Shown: piece after piece, positions 1 to 7,824 of the stretch
Position numbering within the stretch: position 1 is the first letter of the stretch
Layout of the letters: each line of letters opens with the position of its first letter
NCBI GenBank assembly: GCA_964631325.1
Contig: CAZVWJ010000059.1
Coordinates: 1 to 14,679 of the forward strand
Direction: 5' to 3'
Length of the DNA stretch: 14,679 nt
Origin: CAZVWJ01 sp964631325
Lineage (GTDB): Bacteria > T1Sed10-126
The notes under the pieces: model-generated
Told to the model about the DNA's origin: nothing
Databases searched by the model: none
The model's input: the letters and a program-made list of their open reading frames with translations, nothing else
Program-made: the position numbers and the translations under genes

Positions 1-1
1 A

Positions 2-130
2 GAAGAACATATTGCTCTCCGGTGGATTTTTGTATTCTTTAGGGTTCAGGATGAATCCGCATTAAAGAATACAACCCTCAGAGCAGCCTGGATGGCTGCG
101 AGAATGAATCCGGAGAGTTATGTGTTCTTC
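2..130. repeat. Nested inverted-repeat element of unknown identity
   Basis: Arms 2-9 (GAAGAACA) and 123-130 (TGTTCTTC) are perfectly complementary. So are 15-22 (CTCTCCGG) with 110-117, 31-40 (TGTATTCTTT) with 64-73, and 83-88 (GCAGCC) with 94-99. Together they make a branched fold: two stacked outer helices enclosing two hairpins. A 9-bp direct repeat, ATGAATCCG, occurs at 51-59 and 104-112. No coding frame is supported here, and there is no T-run that would make it a simple terminator. It lies 3' of the last minus-strand gene. It could be a palindromic mobile element or a structured RNA or leader for a gene further left. The left flank is cut by the window, so a target duplication cannot be tested. 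The pairings are read directly; the function is unknown. Confidence 0.55.
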
Positions 131-168
131 GATAACAATCGCTCAATTTAGGTACTAATGATACCGGA

Positions 169-179
169 GAGTGACACTC
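169..179. repeat. Short palindrome GAGTGACACTC
   Basis: An 11-bp odd-centred palindrome (GAGTG, A, CACTC) about 45 bp beyond the stop codon of the glycosyltransferase gene. Immediately to its left, and overlapping it by three bases, CCGGAGAG (164-171) is a second copy of the arm found at 110-117. It could therefore compete for pairing with 15-22. It may be a protein-binding site or simply part of the neighbouring structured element. No function can be assigned. Confidence 0.3.
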
Positions 180-224
180 CTAGTTTATTTTCGGCAGGAT
201 AAGGCCCAGGGTTAATTCAAGATA

Positions 225-1601
225 TTATTTTGTTTTGGAAAAACATGTATTTTTGGAGCCACTGATTATGAAACTCAAGGCGAGTAAGATAAACCCGGTT
301 TCAATTGTCAGGGCCAGGGGGAGAGGAAACAGTTTTAGCCAGAAAATATCAAGGGGGAATTCACGGAGCCACAAGCCTAAATTCTGGCGGTAGACCTGGG
401 CGTGCTCAAGTGAAAACAAGACATCAACGTGATAAAAAGTTCCGCGGTAATAATCGGTGAAATCAACCAGGAGGCCACCAAGATTAAGAAACAGTGAGAG
501 AGCCAGCAGAAAAAACAGTGCGTATTTCCAGAGCGGAGAAATTTTATCCCAGAGCCAGCCAATCGAAAGGTGCAAGAGAGGTAAAAGAGGAATCAGCCGC
601 CGGGGGCCCCAGCTCCAGCCCCCCATCCACGAATACCATTTTGAATGAAGTATTAAAAACGCAAGACCGCCGAGATAAAAAGCCAGCTCAAGATAGCCCG
701 GACGCCGTTTTTCTTTCCAGGAGTGGTAAACAAACAAGCCAAAACCCACCGCGAGATAAGGAGCGTACCAGAAGAGCCCGTTGCCGGGAACAAAAAACTG
801 GCCGGCCAGACCGGTCAGCAGGGGAGTGGAAAACTGTTCCACCGAAGAACTGCCCATCCCAAAGTCAAACATAGAACCAAAGCGAAACCAGTTATAAAAG
901 CTAATTACCAAACCGGAGAAAACAAACGTTAACAACGGAGCTAAAAATTGTTCTCTATTTTGCCAGAGATAAACCAGGAGAGGGAAAACAACAAACAACA
1001 AAGCATCGACGCGAAGTAAAACCGCAAAGCCGGCGGTAAGCCCGACCAACCACCCGGGACCCTGATTTAAAATTAGCCATAACAACAATAAAAAGGTAGT
1101 CCCAAGAACCAGTTCCGGCAAGAGAAACCGGGTATAGACGAGCCAGAGTCCACCGGCGCTCAAAAAGAAAGTAGAAATTTCAGCTACAGATCTTTCAGAA
1201 TATAAACAGCGATTAAGGCGATAAAAGAGAAAAATGGAAAAACCACCGGCCAGGGGACCAACAAGGAGAGCGACGGCCCGTAATATCCCACCATTAATAA
1301 GTAAAGTGGTGAACAAAGTGCCAATCAACATAGCAACAAACAAGAGGGGCATTACTGCAAAGGAAAGACCCAGGCCGAATTTAGAATAAAGAGCACCATC
1401 AACCCCGGGGGCAACAAATCCTTGGAGAAAGGGAGGCAGAGTTGGTTTTTGGCCCAGCAGAAGCCGGCTGGCCACGATTAAATACGCTTCCCCGTCACCG
1501 GTATAAATATGGCCGCCGTAACAGGCAAGAGATAAAAAGAAAAAGGCAAGGCCCCAGCAGAGGGCAGGTCGGACCCAGAACCAGTTAATCAAGCGGGACA
1601 T
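225..1601 (-). CDS. GT-C-type membrane glycosyltransferase (PMT/ArnT-like)
   Basis: A 458-residue, very hydrophobic protein with roughly ten or more membrane segments. The first loop after the first membrane segment carries acidic residues (GDGE, residues 35-38), where GT-C enzymes place their catalytic or metal-binding acidic motif. Residues 321-335 hold an aromatic stretch (KWYSWMGGWSWGPRR) followed by PLLPLL, a pattern familiar in bacterial GT-C proteins. Family members move a sugar from a polyprenyl-phosphate donor onto an acceptor on the outer face of the inner membrane. The ATG at 1601 overlaps the end of the DUF192 gene by 13 bp and has only a weak GAAGAA upstream, which suggests translational coupling. 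As the last gene of a Tad module it may glycosylate a pilus protein, but that is inference. Acceptor and donor cannot be read from sequence, and no clear terminator follows it. Confidence 0.72.
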   Translation of the reverse strand: MSRLINWFWVRPALCWGLAFFFLSLACYGGHIYTGDGEAYLIVASRLLLGQKPTLPPFLQGFVAPGVDGALYSKFGLGLSFAVMPLLFVAMLIGTLFTTLLINGGILRAVALLVGPLAGGFSIFLFYRLNRCLYSERSVAEISTFFLSAGGLWLVYTRFLLPELVLGTTFLLLLWLILNQGPGWLVGLTAGFAVLLRVDALLFVVFPLLVYLWQNREQFLAPLLTFVFSGLVISFYNWFRFGSMFDFGMGSSSVEQFSTPLLTGLAGQFFVPGNGLFWYAPYLAVGFGLFVYHSWKEKRRPGYLELAFYLGGLAFLILHSKWYSWMGGWSWGPRRLIPLLPLLHLSIGWLWDKISPLWKYALFFLLALSLFLNLGGLLVDFTDYYRGTFYHVDVLFSLEHAQVYRQNLGLWLREFPLDIFWLKLFPLPLALTIETGFILLALSFIISGSKNTCFSKTK

Positions 1602-1996
1602 TCTAATTCTTCATCAGACAAGGAAGGCAAATCAGTTCGCCGGGCAATATTTTTTGGAAAACGAAAATAAGCCGGTTCCTGCCGGGGAGAAAGCTGCAGA
1701 CGCCCTGGCGGCAATTCCAGAGCTCCGGCGGCTGATTTTGCCGGAGGCAGAAAACGATAAGGTTTAACCGCTGAATAGTAAGCCAGGATCCGACCGTTTT
1801 CATCCAGATAAGCCACGTCAATCGGACGGCGCATAAAAAAGGTATGAACCCAGCCACAACCGGGGAAAAGCAGAGCCCGGCCCGGGGCCACCCCTCCGGA
1901 CGGAAGAGCGCCAAGTAAACGCTTGAAAAAAGTGTCACAGAGTTTTACCTGAAGGGGAAGTTTTTCAAGTTGTCTATTTTGATAAAGATACAACAC
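1589..1996 (-). CDS. DUF192 family protein
   Basis: A 135-residue protein with the DUF192 pattern: an N-terminal KLCDTFFKRLLGAL segment (about 18-31), GRALLFPGCGWVHTFFMRRPIDVAYLD (about 39-64), where the family usually has a 'fwMr.p.iDvafld' core, then ENGRI and GALELPPGRL (91-100). The biochemical role of the family is unsettled. Small DUF192 proteins are often encoded beside Tad or secretion genes. The likely start is GTG at 1996, two bases after the TAG of the TadG-like gene, with no visible ribosome binding site, so translation probably depends on coupling; TTG at the second codon is an alternative. There is no signal peptide, so it is probably cytoplasmic. The last 25 residues, after RFPKNIARR, are outside the family core. 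Family assignment is fairly firm; any role in pilus biogenesis rests on position only. Confidence 0.78.
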   Translation of the reverse strand: MLYLYQNRQLEKLPLQVKLCDTFFKRLLGALPSGGVAPGRALLFPGCGWVHTFFMRRPIDVAYLDENGRILAYYSAVKPYRFLPPAKSAAGALELPPGRLQLSPRQEPAYFRFPKNIARRTDLPSLSDEELECPA

Positions 1997-1998
1997 AG

Positions 1999-4215
1999 CT
2001 AATGAATTAAGCGAACCTTAACCTGGGAATAGAGTGGTCGCCCCTGGGAGCGCTGGACCGTGGTCGACCAACCTCCAACGTCCAGGTAATTACTGTCAAA
2101 TTTTGAAGGAGCAAACTCTATTTTAGTATTATTTGAATTAGGGTTAAATTCAAACTCGCCGCCAGAAACCAGGACACCGGAAATCCGCACTGGCTTCCCA
2201 CCCCCATTACTGCTAAAAGAATAATTACCACCGGCGCCCGTAATTCCCTCCACGGTTACATTATTCTTTTGAAAATCAACGTCCCCTTCCGCCCAGACAG
2301 CCAGTCCGCCCAAAGATGACTTATCGCCAACAAACTCATAATTATTTCCGGCCACCGTAAAATCCCCGGTCGTATAGAGCCCTCCGTTAAGTCCGTTATT
2401 TGTACCAGGGGCCTTCCCGCTTTCGGTAAAAGTCACGTCACCATCGGCATAAATTGTCACGGGACTGCCGTCAGCCTCCTGAATTTTTCCACCTTGATTT
2501 TTACCAAGGGTATAACCGCCACCGCTTTTTTCAACACAAACCGCGGACCCGCCACTCTCCCAGACAACGTCTGCACTACCGTTTCCCGAAGTCCGCAGGG
2601 CTTTCCCACTCCCCCCCGCCCCTCCCCCACTTTTAGGCACACACGCATCGTAGCCGGGCCCCTGGTCACACTCACAGGAAGAGGGACAGTCCCCGTTGTT
2701 ATCACAATCGCGGCTCCAGCTTGAGCCATCATTCGGACCGCAGTCCACGCTTCCGCCGCATTCACCGAGATCGGACCAGGAATCGTAATTACTCAGATCA
2801 ACGTCATAAGCCCCGGGGTTTGTAGCCTGAAATTGGGGCATTGAACGGGCTGGAGAAAAATTTTCCACTGTTCCGGAACTCCCACCCGGAGGAGAAAACA
2901 TAGCTGATTCCAAAAGAAAAATATCCCCCATGGTGCCATTATTTGAACCCCCGGCGTCAATATTTGAATTACTACAGAAATCCACACCGTCGGCATCAAA
3001 ATTATTGCCGGAGAGGGTCATCTGCCCACCGGAATAAATCCCACAATCCAGAGGATCCGATTGAGACTGATAAACCCGCCGGGGATGGACTTCCGCCACA
3101 GCCTGCGTGGAGACGGCTGAAGTTTCCCGCCCAAATATATTCTTGGGCCAGAAATAAGGCTCAAACTTCCCGTAAACTTGAACCCCCACCCGATAAAAAT
3201 TAGTCCCGTATTCGACACTGCATTTTGAAGTGGTGGTAGAGTAACTATAGGAGGCGCCGGAGCCCCCACCCCCGGTTCCGGAACCGGAATTAGGAGTCAT
3301 CGTTAAAAGTAAAATCAGGTCCTGGAAATCGGCCGAAGGATCATCAGCGTCGTGGGTTAGTTCAAAACACATTATGGCCTGATTTTTCTGAAGACTAATT
3401 TTACCGGTCGCGGGATCAACGAGGTCCTCCACGTATTCAGCCACAGAAGCTTGATCAAATCCTCCTTCAATTTCGGGCGGAGTATCCCCGTCCTGGAGGG
3501 TCATAACCTCGGGACTGGAACTGGATTTTTCGCCATAGATAGAATAACCGGAATACGGGCCGCCGTCCGGGTAATAAAGCCGGCCATCAGCGGTAATTTC
3601 AGTGCCTTCCGGATAGTTGGAGAGGTCAATGGATGGTTTTTCTTCTTCGTTGTTCAGGTTGGCCTGATTGGGTTGATCGTAACCACCCCAAGGCTCGATA
3701 GTAGTATCATTACCTTCACTGTCGGAGACATTTACCTTAGCGGTAACCGGATAATCTCGACCACCATACTGGTCAGTGACGGCAGAACCAAGGACCTGCG
3801 AATTGACGTCGACCGGTTCCCCGGTGACGATAGATTCATCATCGCTAATAGTAAATTCAGCACAGGAAGTGTCCGGGCTCCCGCCAAAACGTTCAACCCA
3901 GACCCCATCAATGTTGGTGGGAGAGTGAACTTCATATAGATCCACGTAGTCATCTCCCTGGGTGGAGTTAATATAATTCAAAACAGCCGTGTAAGCAGGC
4001 TGCTCTTCCGGATTATCCTTGAACTGATTCAGAGCTTGCCCCCCGGCCAAGGCCGCCCCGTCAGCAATATCCTGCAATTTTTGTTTTTTCTTATAATAAC
4101 GCGAAATATCCACGGCAAAAGTTGAAACCCCAAGAAAAACAAACATAAAGAGAGCGGCGGCGACAAAGAATGAACCGCGTTCAGAGCAAAGAAAACAGGA
4201 AAATTTCTGAGTCAT
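1999..4215 (-). CDS. Large TadG-like pseudopilin (Tad domain) with long surface tail
   Basis: A 738-residue protein. Residues 11-62 are a typical Tad/TadG N-terminus: SERGSF, a hydrophobic segment (about 14-35), VDISRYYKKKQKLQDIADGAALAGGQAL. Such proteins are anchored in the inner membrane and join the pilus machinery, often as minor or tip components. A VQVYG...FWPKNIFGRE...VSTQAVAEV stretch (about 346-376) resembles the end of the usual TadG module, so about 220 residues, including a Gly-rich linker (309-320), seem inserted within it. Residues 486-525 contain seven cysteines. Residues about 587-700 hold short beta-helix-like units (GDVTF, GDFTVAGNN, GDVDFQKNN). It is much longer than typical TadG. 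The ATG at 4215 has AAGGG seven bases upstream and its own predicted promoter. DUF192 and GT genes follow almost without gap. An adhesive or tip role is inference. Confidence 0.82.
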   Translation of the reverse strand: MTQKFSCFLCSERGSFFVAAALFMFVFLGVSTFAVDISRYYKKKQKLQDIADGAALAGGQALNQFKDNPEEQPAYTAVLNYINSTQGDDYVDLYEVHSPTNIDGVWVERFGGSPDTSCAEFTISDDESIVTGEPVDVNSQVLGSAVTDQYGGRDYPVTAKVNVSDSEGNDTTIEPWGGYDQPNQANLNNEEEKPSIDLSNYPEGTEITADGRLYYPDGGPYSGYSIYGEKSSSSPEVMTLQDGDTPPEIEGGFDQASVAEYVEDLVDPATGKISLQKNQAIMCFELTHDADDPSADFQDLILLLTMTPNSGSGTGGGGSGASYSYSTTTSKCSVEYGTNFYRVGVQVYGKFEPYFWPKNIFGRETSAVSTQAVAEVHPRRVYQSQSDPLDCGIYSGGQMTLSGNNFDADGVDFCSNSNIDAGGSNNGTMGDIFLLESAMFSPPGGSSGTVENFSPARSMPQFQATNPGAYDVDLSNYDSWSDLGECGGSVDCGPNDGSSWSRDCDNNGDCPSSCECDQGPGYDACVPKSGGGAGGSGKALRTSGNGSADVVWESGGSAVCVEKSGGGYTLGKNQGGKIQEADGSPVTIYADGDVTFTESGKAPGTNNGLNGGLYTTGDFTVAGNNYEFVGDKSSLGGLAVWAEGDVDFQKNNVTVEGITGAGGNYSFSSNGGGKPVRISGVLVSGGEFEFNPNSNNTKIEFAPSKFDSNYLDVGGWSTTVQRSQGRPLYSQVKVRLIH

Positions 4216-4270
4216 TAAAGATCCCTTACCAATATCCAGAAAAATAAGAAAGGAATAATTTACAACCGTT

Positions 4271-4286
4271 CTTATACAAGTATAAG
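4271..4286. promoter_or_regulatory. 16-bp palindrome, possible operator
   Basis: CTTATACAAGTATAAG is a perfect inverted repeat: 7-bp arms around a 2-bp centre. It covers the predicted -10 hexamer of the TadG-like gene's promoter, where a bound repressor would block RNA polymerase. The symmetry is seen directly; the regulatory role is inferred. Part of the symmetry may come from two overlapping -10-like hexamers (TATACT and TATAAG) on the minus strand. Confidence 0.4.
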
Positions 4287-4307
4287 AGACAGAGAGGTCT
4301 ATCTCCA
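4279..4307 (-). promoter_or_regulatory. Predicted promoter of the tadG-like/DUF192/GT module
   Basis: On the minus strand TGGAGA (4302-4307, four of six matches to TTGACA) is followed after 17 bases by TATACT (4279-4284, five of six to TATAAT). The start codon at 4215 is about 64 bases beyond the -10. The 134-bp gap between tadC and this gene also holds a terminator-like hairpin, which supports a separate transcription unit. Confidence 0.45.
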
Positions 4308-4311
4308 GTCT

Positions 4312-4336
4312 AAAATGATGTGATTTTTCTCACATC
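4312..4336 (-). terminator. Terminator-like hairpin after tadC
   Basis: GATGTGA (4317-4323) and TCACATC (4330-4336) form a perfect 7-bp stem with a 6-base loop. It is followed on the minus strand by ATTTTA, only 13 bases after the tadC stop. The stem is AT-rich and the T-run short, so termination may be partial, allowing some read-through into the TadG-like gene. Confidence 0.45.
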
Positions 4337-4349
4337 CGGTAAAATTTGC

Positions 4350-5312
4350 TCAACCCATGCCGTATTTCTGCATCTGGTTAACAACTTTAAGGGTAACGGG
4401 GCCAAGAACGGCAATAAAGATGGTGGGGAAGATAAAAATAACCATGGGAATTAACATTTTTACGGGAGCTTTTTGAGCCTGTTCCTCGATCTGCTGCCGG
4501 CGTTCAGTGCGCATCTGATCAGCCTGGACACGAAGGACTTCGCCAATACTTGCTCCCAGTTCCTCGGCCTGAATAACGGCTGAGACAAAACTCTGCAATT
4601 CATCCACCTCAACCCGAGTTGTCATATTCCGAAGGGCCCGCTTACGAGGGGCGCCCAGCTTGATTTCCTCCATCACCCTACGAAACTCCTCGGAAAGAGC
4701 CCCTTCCATTTTATCGACAACCCGTTTCAGGGCCATGTCAAAGCCAAGCCCGGCTTCAGCAGAAACTACGAGCAGATCAATTGCATAAGGGAGAGAACGG
4801 CGAACTTCAGTTTGACGATTCGAAATACATTTTCCGAGGTAGAAACGGGGAACGATATAGCTTGCTCCGCCGGCAATTGCGGCAAACAGAACTGAAAGGG
4901 CAACTCCCCGGGAAGAAGAAGGACCGATCAGGAGAGCGATAATAATAACCAAAGAAACGGTCAGCAGGCCAAGAACCATTTGAAGGGCAATAAATTCATT
5001 AGGACCAAGGTCGCCGGGCCGACCGGCCTGAATAAGCTGACGTTCCAATTTTTCCCGTTTGGTTTCCCCTTCTCCACCAATAATTTCTGCAACCCGCTGA
5101 AGAATAGGATAAATATTCCGTTCATAAAAAGTTCCTTCCAGCAGTTCTTCGTCGAGGTCCACGGAACGATCTTCTTCTTCCTGCTGGTAACCGGTCACCT
5201 CCTGAAAGCGGCGAAAAACGGGCGACTCCACCTCCCGCTGGGAACCGAATAGGAAGAGTGCAACTGAAAAAAAGAAAAACAAAAGCGCAACTATTACCCC
5301 GACGTAAAGCAA
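4350..5312 (-). CDS. tadC: Tad pilus inner-membrane platform protein TadC
   Basis: A 320-residue type II secretion F-domain protein. Hydrophobic segments lie at about 3-23, 108-128, 134-156 and 283-307. The conserved stretch LPYAIDLLVVSAEAGLGFDMAL (174-195) begins the T2SSF domain, and QAEELGASIGEVLRVQADQMR (248-268) is its second signature. TadC pairs with TadB to form the platform on which the CpaF ATPase acts during Flp pilus assembly. An acidic linker, rich in Glu and Asp, follows the first membrane segment (44-60). The start is TTG at 5312: GGGAGG (5321-5326) sits eight bases upstream and no better in-frame start is seen. The gene is 15 bases after tadB and closes the cpaF-tadB-tadC module. 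TadB and TadC are paralogues; order and motifs support this assignment. Confidence 0.93.
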   Translation of the reverse strand: MLYVGVIVALLFFFFSVALFLFGSQREVESPVFRRFQEVTGYQQEEEDRSVDLDEELLEGTFYERNIYPILQRVAEIIGGEGETKREKLERQLIQAGRPGDLGPNEFIALQMVLGLLTVSLVIIIALLIGPSSSRGVALSVLFAAIAGGASYIVPRFYLGKCISNRQTEVRRSLPYAIDLLVVSAEAGLGFDMALKRVVDKMEGALSEEFRRVMEEIKLGAPRKRALRNMTTRVEVDELQSFVSAVIQAEELGASIGEVLRVQADQMRTERRQQIEEQAQKAPVKMLIPMVIFIFPTIFIAVLGPVTLKVVNQMQKYGMG

Positions 5313-5327
5313 TAAAAACGCCTCCCG

Positions 5328-6338
5328 TTAAACATCTATATTAACTATCTGCCAGATGGCAAATATCCCAATCCCCTGCCAGAAAACACCAAAACAAATT
5401 GCAGCGATACCAAAACGATTGGTGATAAAATTTGTCATCATTTCCGTTCGGATAAAGTAAAAAACAAGGCCAAGGGCCACGGGGAGGAGAGAAATAATCA
5501 TCCCCCCCATTTTCCCCTGAGCAGTAAGGGCACTGATCTGACCCTGCATTTTCATCCGTTCACGGATGGTGGTGCTTATCTGGTCAAGCACCTCGCTGAG
5601 GTTGCCCCCGACCTGCCGTTGAATTAAAATTGCGGTGACAAGCAAATCAAGGTCCTCACTGTCCATTCTCTCAACCAGTTTATTCAGAGCATCCTCGATT
5701 GAAATGCCGTATTTATTCTCCTGGATAACCCGATTAAATTCCTCGGACGCAGGAGGGGAGGCTTCCTCAGAGACCAGGTTCAGGGCCTGCACAAACCCAT
5801 ACCCGGACTTCAAACCATTGGCCATTAGAGTTATCAGATCAAGCAACTGGCCGTTGAACTTTTTCATCCGCCGGATGCGACTGAACCAGACGTAAATCAC
5901 GGGAAAGATCCAGCCGAGGGCAAAGCCAACCAGCCCGAGGGCAGAAACCCGGGCGCTAAAAGTCAGCCAGGAAAGAAAACCTGAGATCAATCCGGTAATT
6001 ATCATGACAATGAAACAAATTATTACATACTCAGCCGGACGGACCCGCAGACCGGCCCGCAGAAGCCAGTCCCGCATTTTTTCTCTGATTTCTTCACTAA
6101 TTGCAGCATCGGAAAGTTTATCCGCAATGCCTTCAAGGAAAGTAACACTTTCAGCTTCATCCTGAACAGAACGCTGACGGGCTAATTCTTCTCGATAAGC
6201 CTGGTCAACATAGGGCCGGATGCGTTCCTTTATTGTAGCTCTTTTCTGACGTTCTTTTCGCTTAAGAGACAGAAGTACTCCAACAATACCGAGGGCGGAT
6301 AGTAATAAAATTATGAGAAGAATAGTGGTTGGAGACAT
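5328..6338 (-). CDS. tadB: Tad pilus inner-membrane platform protein TadB
   Basis: A 336-residue T2SSF-domain protein, the first of the TadB/TadC pair. Hydrophobic segments are at about 4-25, 104-126, 131-152, 277-296 and 308-331. The F-domain runs from about 165 (LLDLITLMANGLKSGYGFVQAL) to 295, with the second signature QRQVGGNLSEVLDQISTTIRER at 240-261. Family members sit in the inner membrane and transmit work from the motor ATPase to the growing pilus. A charged cytoplasmic region (26-95) links the first and second membrane segments, as is usual for TadB. The ATG at 6338 follows the cpaF stop by two bases. A GGAGA ribosome binding site lies inside the end of cpaF, seven bases before the start. 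Tight packing indicates co-translation with cpaF. Confidence 0.94.
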   Translation of the reverse strand: MSPTTILLIILLLSALGIVGVLLSLKRKERQKRATIKERIRPYVDQAYREELARQRSVQDEAESVTFLEGIADKLSDAAISEEIREKMRDWLLRAGLRVRPAEYVIICFIVMIITGLISGFLSWLTFSARVSALGLVGFALGWIFPVIYVWFSRIRRMKKFNGQLLDLITLMANGLKSGYGFVQALNLVSEEASPPASEEFNRVIQENKYGISIEDALNKLVERMDSEDLDLLVTAILIQRQVGGNLSEVLDQISTTIRERMKMQGQISALTAQGKMGGMIISLLPVALGLVFYFIRTEMMTNFITNRFGIAAICFGVFWQGIGIFAIWQIVNIDV

Positions 6339-6340
6339 GT

Positions 6341-7690
6341 TCAGCTCTCCACAAAAAGGTCGGGAGGCAGTTCTATGCCCTCCTCCTTAAACCGCTGGAA
6401 GAAGGAAGGCCGAACTCCGGTGGGCTTGAGTTTACCAACAATTTCCCCCTCAACCATTCCCTCCTGGTCAAACGTAAAGATATCCTGCAACTGAACGTTT
6501 TCACCCTCCATCCCCATTATTTCTGTAACGTAAACGATTTTTCTGCTCCCATCCCGAAGCCTGGATTGCTGAACAATTACGTCAACCGCGGCCGAGATCT
6601 GTTCTCGGATGGCTCGCTGGGGCAATTCCATTCCGGCCATCATTACCAGGGTTTCCAGCCGGGAGACAGCTTCCCGGGGATTATTGGCATGAACTGTAGT
6701 AAGCGAACCGTCGTGACCGGTATTCATAGCTTGAAGCATGTCAAGGGCTTCAGCACCACGACATTCACCAACAATTACCCGGTCAGGCCGCATCCGCAGA
6801 GAATTCTTAACAAGATCCCGCATTGAAACTTCGCCTTCACCTTCAATGTTAGGAGGGCGAGTTTCCAACGAAACAAGATGATCCTGCTGGAGCTGAAGTT
6901 CAGCCGAATCCTCAATAGTAACTATCCTTTCACCTTCGGGGATAAAACCGGAGAGCACATTAAGAGTCGTTGTTTTCCCGGAGCCGGTTCCACCGGAGAC
7001 CACTATGTTCAGGGAGGCATCTACACAACCTTCGAGAAACTCGGCCATCTGCCGGGTCATCGTACCAAAGCCGATTAAATCCTCCACCCCGAAGGGATCT
7101 TCGGCAAATTTTCGAATAGTAACCGTAGGGCCGTTAAGAGCAAGCGGGGGAATAATTATATTCACACGAGAGCCGTCAGCCAGGCGGGCATCACAGTAAG
7201 GCTGGCTTTCATCGACCCGGCGGCCCAGGGGAGCAACTATTTTCTGGATAATATTCATTAAATGGTCTTCATTTTTGAAGGTAACATCGGCCAGGGTCAG
7301 ATTACCATCACGTTCCACGTAAACCTGGTCAACGCCATTTACCATAATTTCAGTTACATCGGCGTCATCGAGCAATGGTTCAAGCGGACCCAGACCAAGA
7401 ATTTCGTTGAGAAGCTCGTCAATGACCTTTTCGTGTTCTTTTCGGGAAAGATTTATGTCTTCCTCAGAGCCGACAGAAATAACCTGTTCTTCCACATTAG
7501 AACGGATTCTCTGGCGCTGGTCTTCCCCGCCTTCTCCCCGAATAGCCTCAGTCCCAAGCTGATTTACCACCCGCTCGTGGACTTCTTCTTTAAGTCTTTC
7601 TTCAGGGGAAGAAAAATCTTCCTCGGAAGACTCTTTTTTCTGGGCGGGCGCTTTATCCTTGGCCTCTTCAAGTCGCTGTAAAAGTGACAT
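6341..7690 (-). CDS. cpaF: Tad pilus motor ATPase CpaF/TadA
   Basis: A 449-residue secretion ATPase of the VirB11/GspE superfamily, which powers Flp pilus assembly from the cytoplasmic face of the inner membrane. The signature motifs are intact: Walker A SGGTGSGKTT (232-241), Asp box TIEDSAEL (258-265), Walker B region RVIVGECRGAEAL (304-316) and His box HDGSLTTVHANNP (326-338). The N-terminal domain begins at about 85 with LNEILGLGPLEPLL and ITEIMVNG-like residues (DVTEIMVNG, 111-119). The first 60 residues are charged and probably disordered. Length is normal. The ATG at 7690 has only a weak GTGGG upstream, but it matches the expected N-terminus. It is the first gene of the cpaF-tadB-tadC module and has a predicted extended -10 promoter about 72 bp upstream. 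No active-site residue is missing. Confidence 0.97.
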   Translation of the reverse strand: MSLLQRLEEAKDKAPAQKKESSEEDFSSPEERLKEEVHERVVNQLGTEAIRGEGGEDQRQRIRSNVEEQVISVGSEEDINLSRKEHEKVIDELLNEILGLGPLEPLLDDADVTEIMVNGVDQVYVERDGNLTLADVTFKNEDHLMNIIQKIVAPLGRRVDESQPYCDARLADGSRVNIIIPPLALNGPTVTIRKFAEDPFGVEDLIGFGTMTRQMAEFLEGCVDASLNIVVSGGTGSGKTTTLNVLSGFIPEGERIVTIEDSAELQLQQDHLVSLETRPPNIEGEGEVSMRDLVKNSLRMRPDRVIVGECRGAEALDMLQAMNTGHDGSLTTVHANNPREAVSRLETLVMMAGMELPQRAIREQISAAVDVIVQQSRLRDGSRKIVYVTEIMGMEGENVQLQDIFTFDQEGMVEGEIVGKLKPTGVRPSFFQRFKEEGIELPPDLFVES

Positions 7691-7761
7691 AACAAATTAC
7701 CCACTTGTTAAAATAGCTCTACAGGAATTAAATTTACCCCCGGAAATTTCTCCAGCTTAAC

Positions 7762-7770
7762 ATTATAACA
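7762..7770 (-). promoter_or_regulatory. Predicted extended -10 promoter of cpaF-tadB-tadC
   Basis: The minus strand reads TGTTATAAT: a perfect TATAAT (7762-7767) preceded by the extended -10 TGn motif. No good -35 hexamer is present at the usual spacing, which is typical of extended -10 promoters. Transcription would begin near 7755, about 65 bases before the cpaF start codon. Confidence 0.5.
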
Positions 7771-7824
7771 AAAGTTTTTACAAACAGTATATTCCAAGGT
7801 TATACAGAACAGAACTTCAAAATG

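Noticed and set aside
1..224. CRISPR array, tRNA, or known riboswitch in the left non-coding region
   Set aside because: Repeats are inverted rather than regularly spaced direct repeats, no tRNA arms with a proper T-loop are present, and no riboswitch consensus was recognised on either strand.
494..874. Plus-strand open frame of 126 codons inside the glycosyltransferase gene
   Set aside because: Antisense shadow: rich in Arg, Lys, Pro and Ser with no domain, while the minus-strand frame encodes a coherent membrane protein over the whole stretch.
3451..3939. Plus-strand open frame of 162 codons opposite the TadG-like gene
   Set aside because: It lies wholly within a well-supported coding gene, shows no recognisable motif and has no promoter or neighbour to support it; its length follows from the low stop frequency opposite Gly/Ser/Asp-rich codons.
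7262..7681. Plus-strand open frame of 139 codons opposite the start of cpaF
   Set aside because: It is antisense to conserved CpaF sequence. The Phe-rich product mirrors Glu/Lys codons on the other strand.
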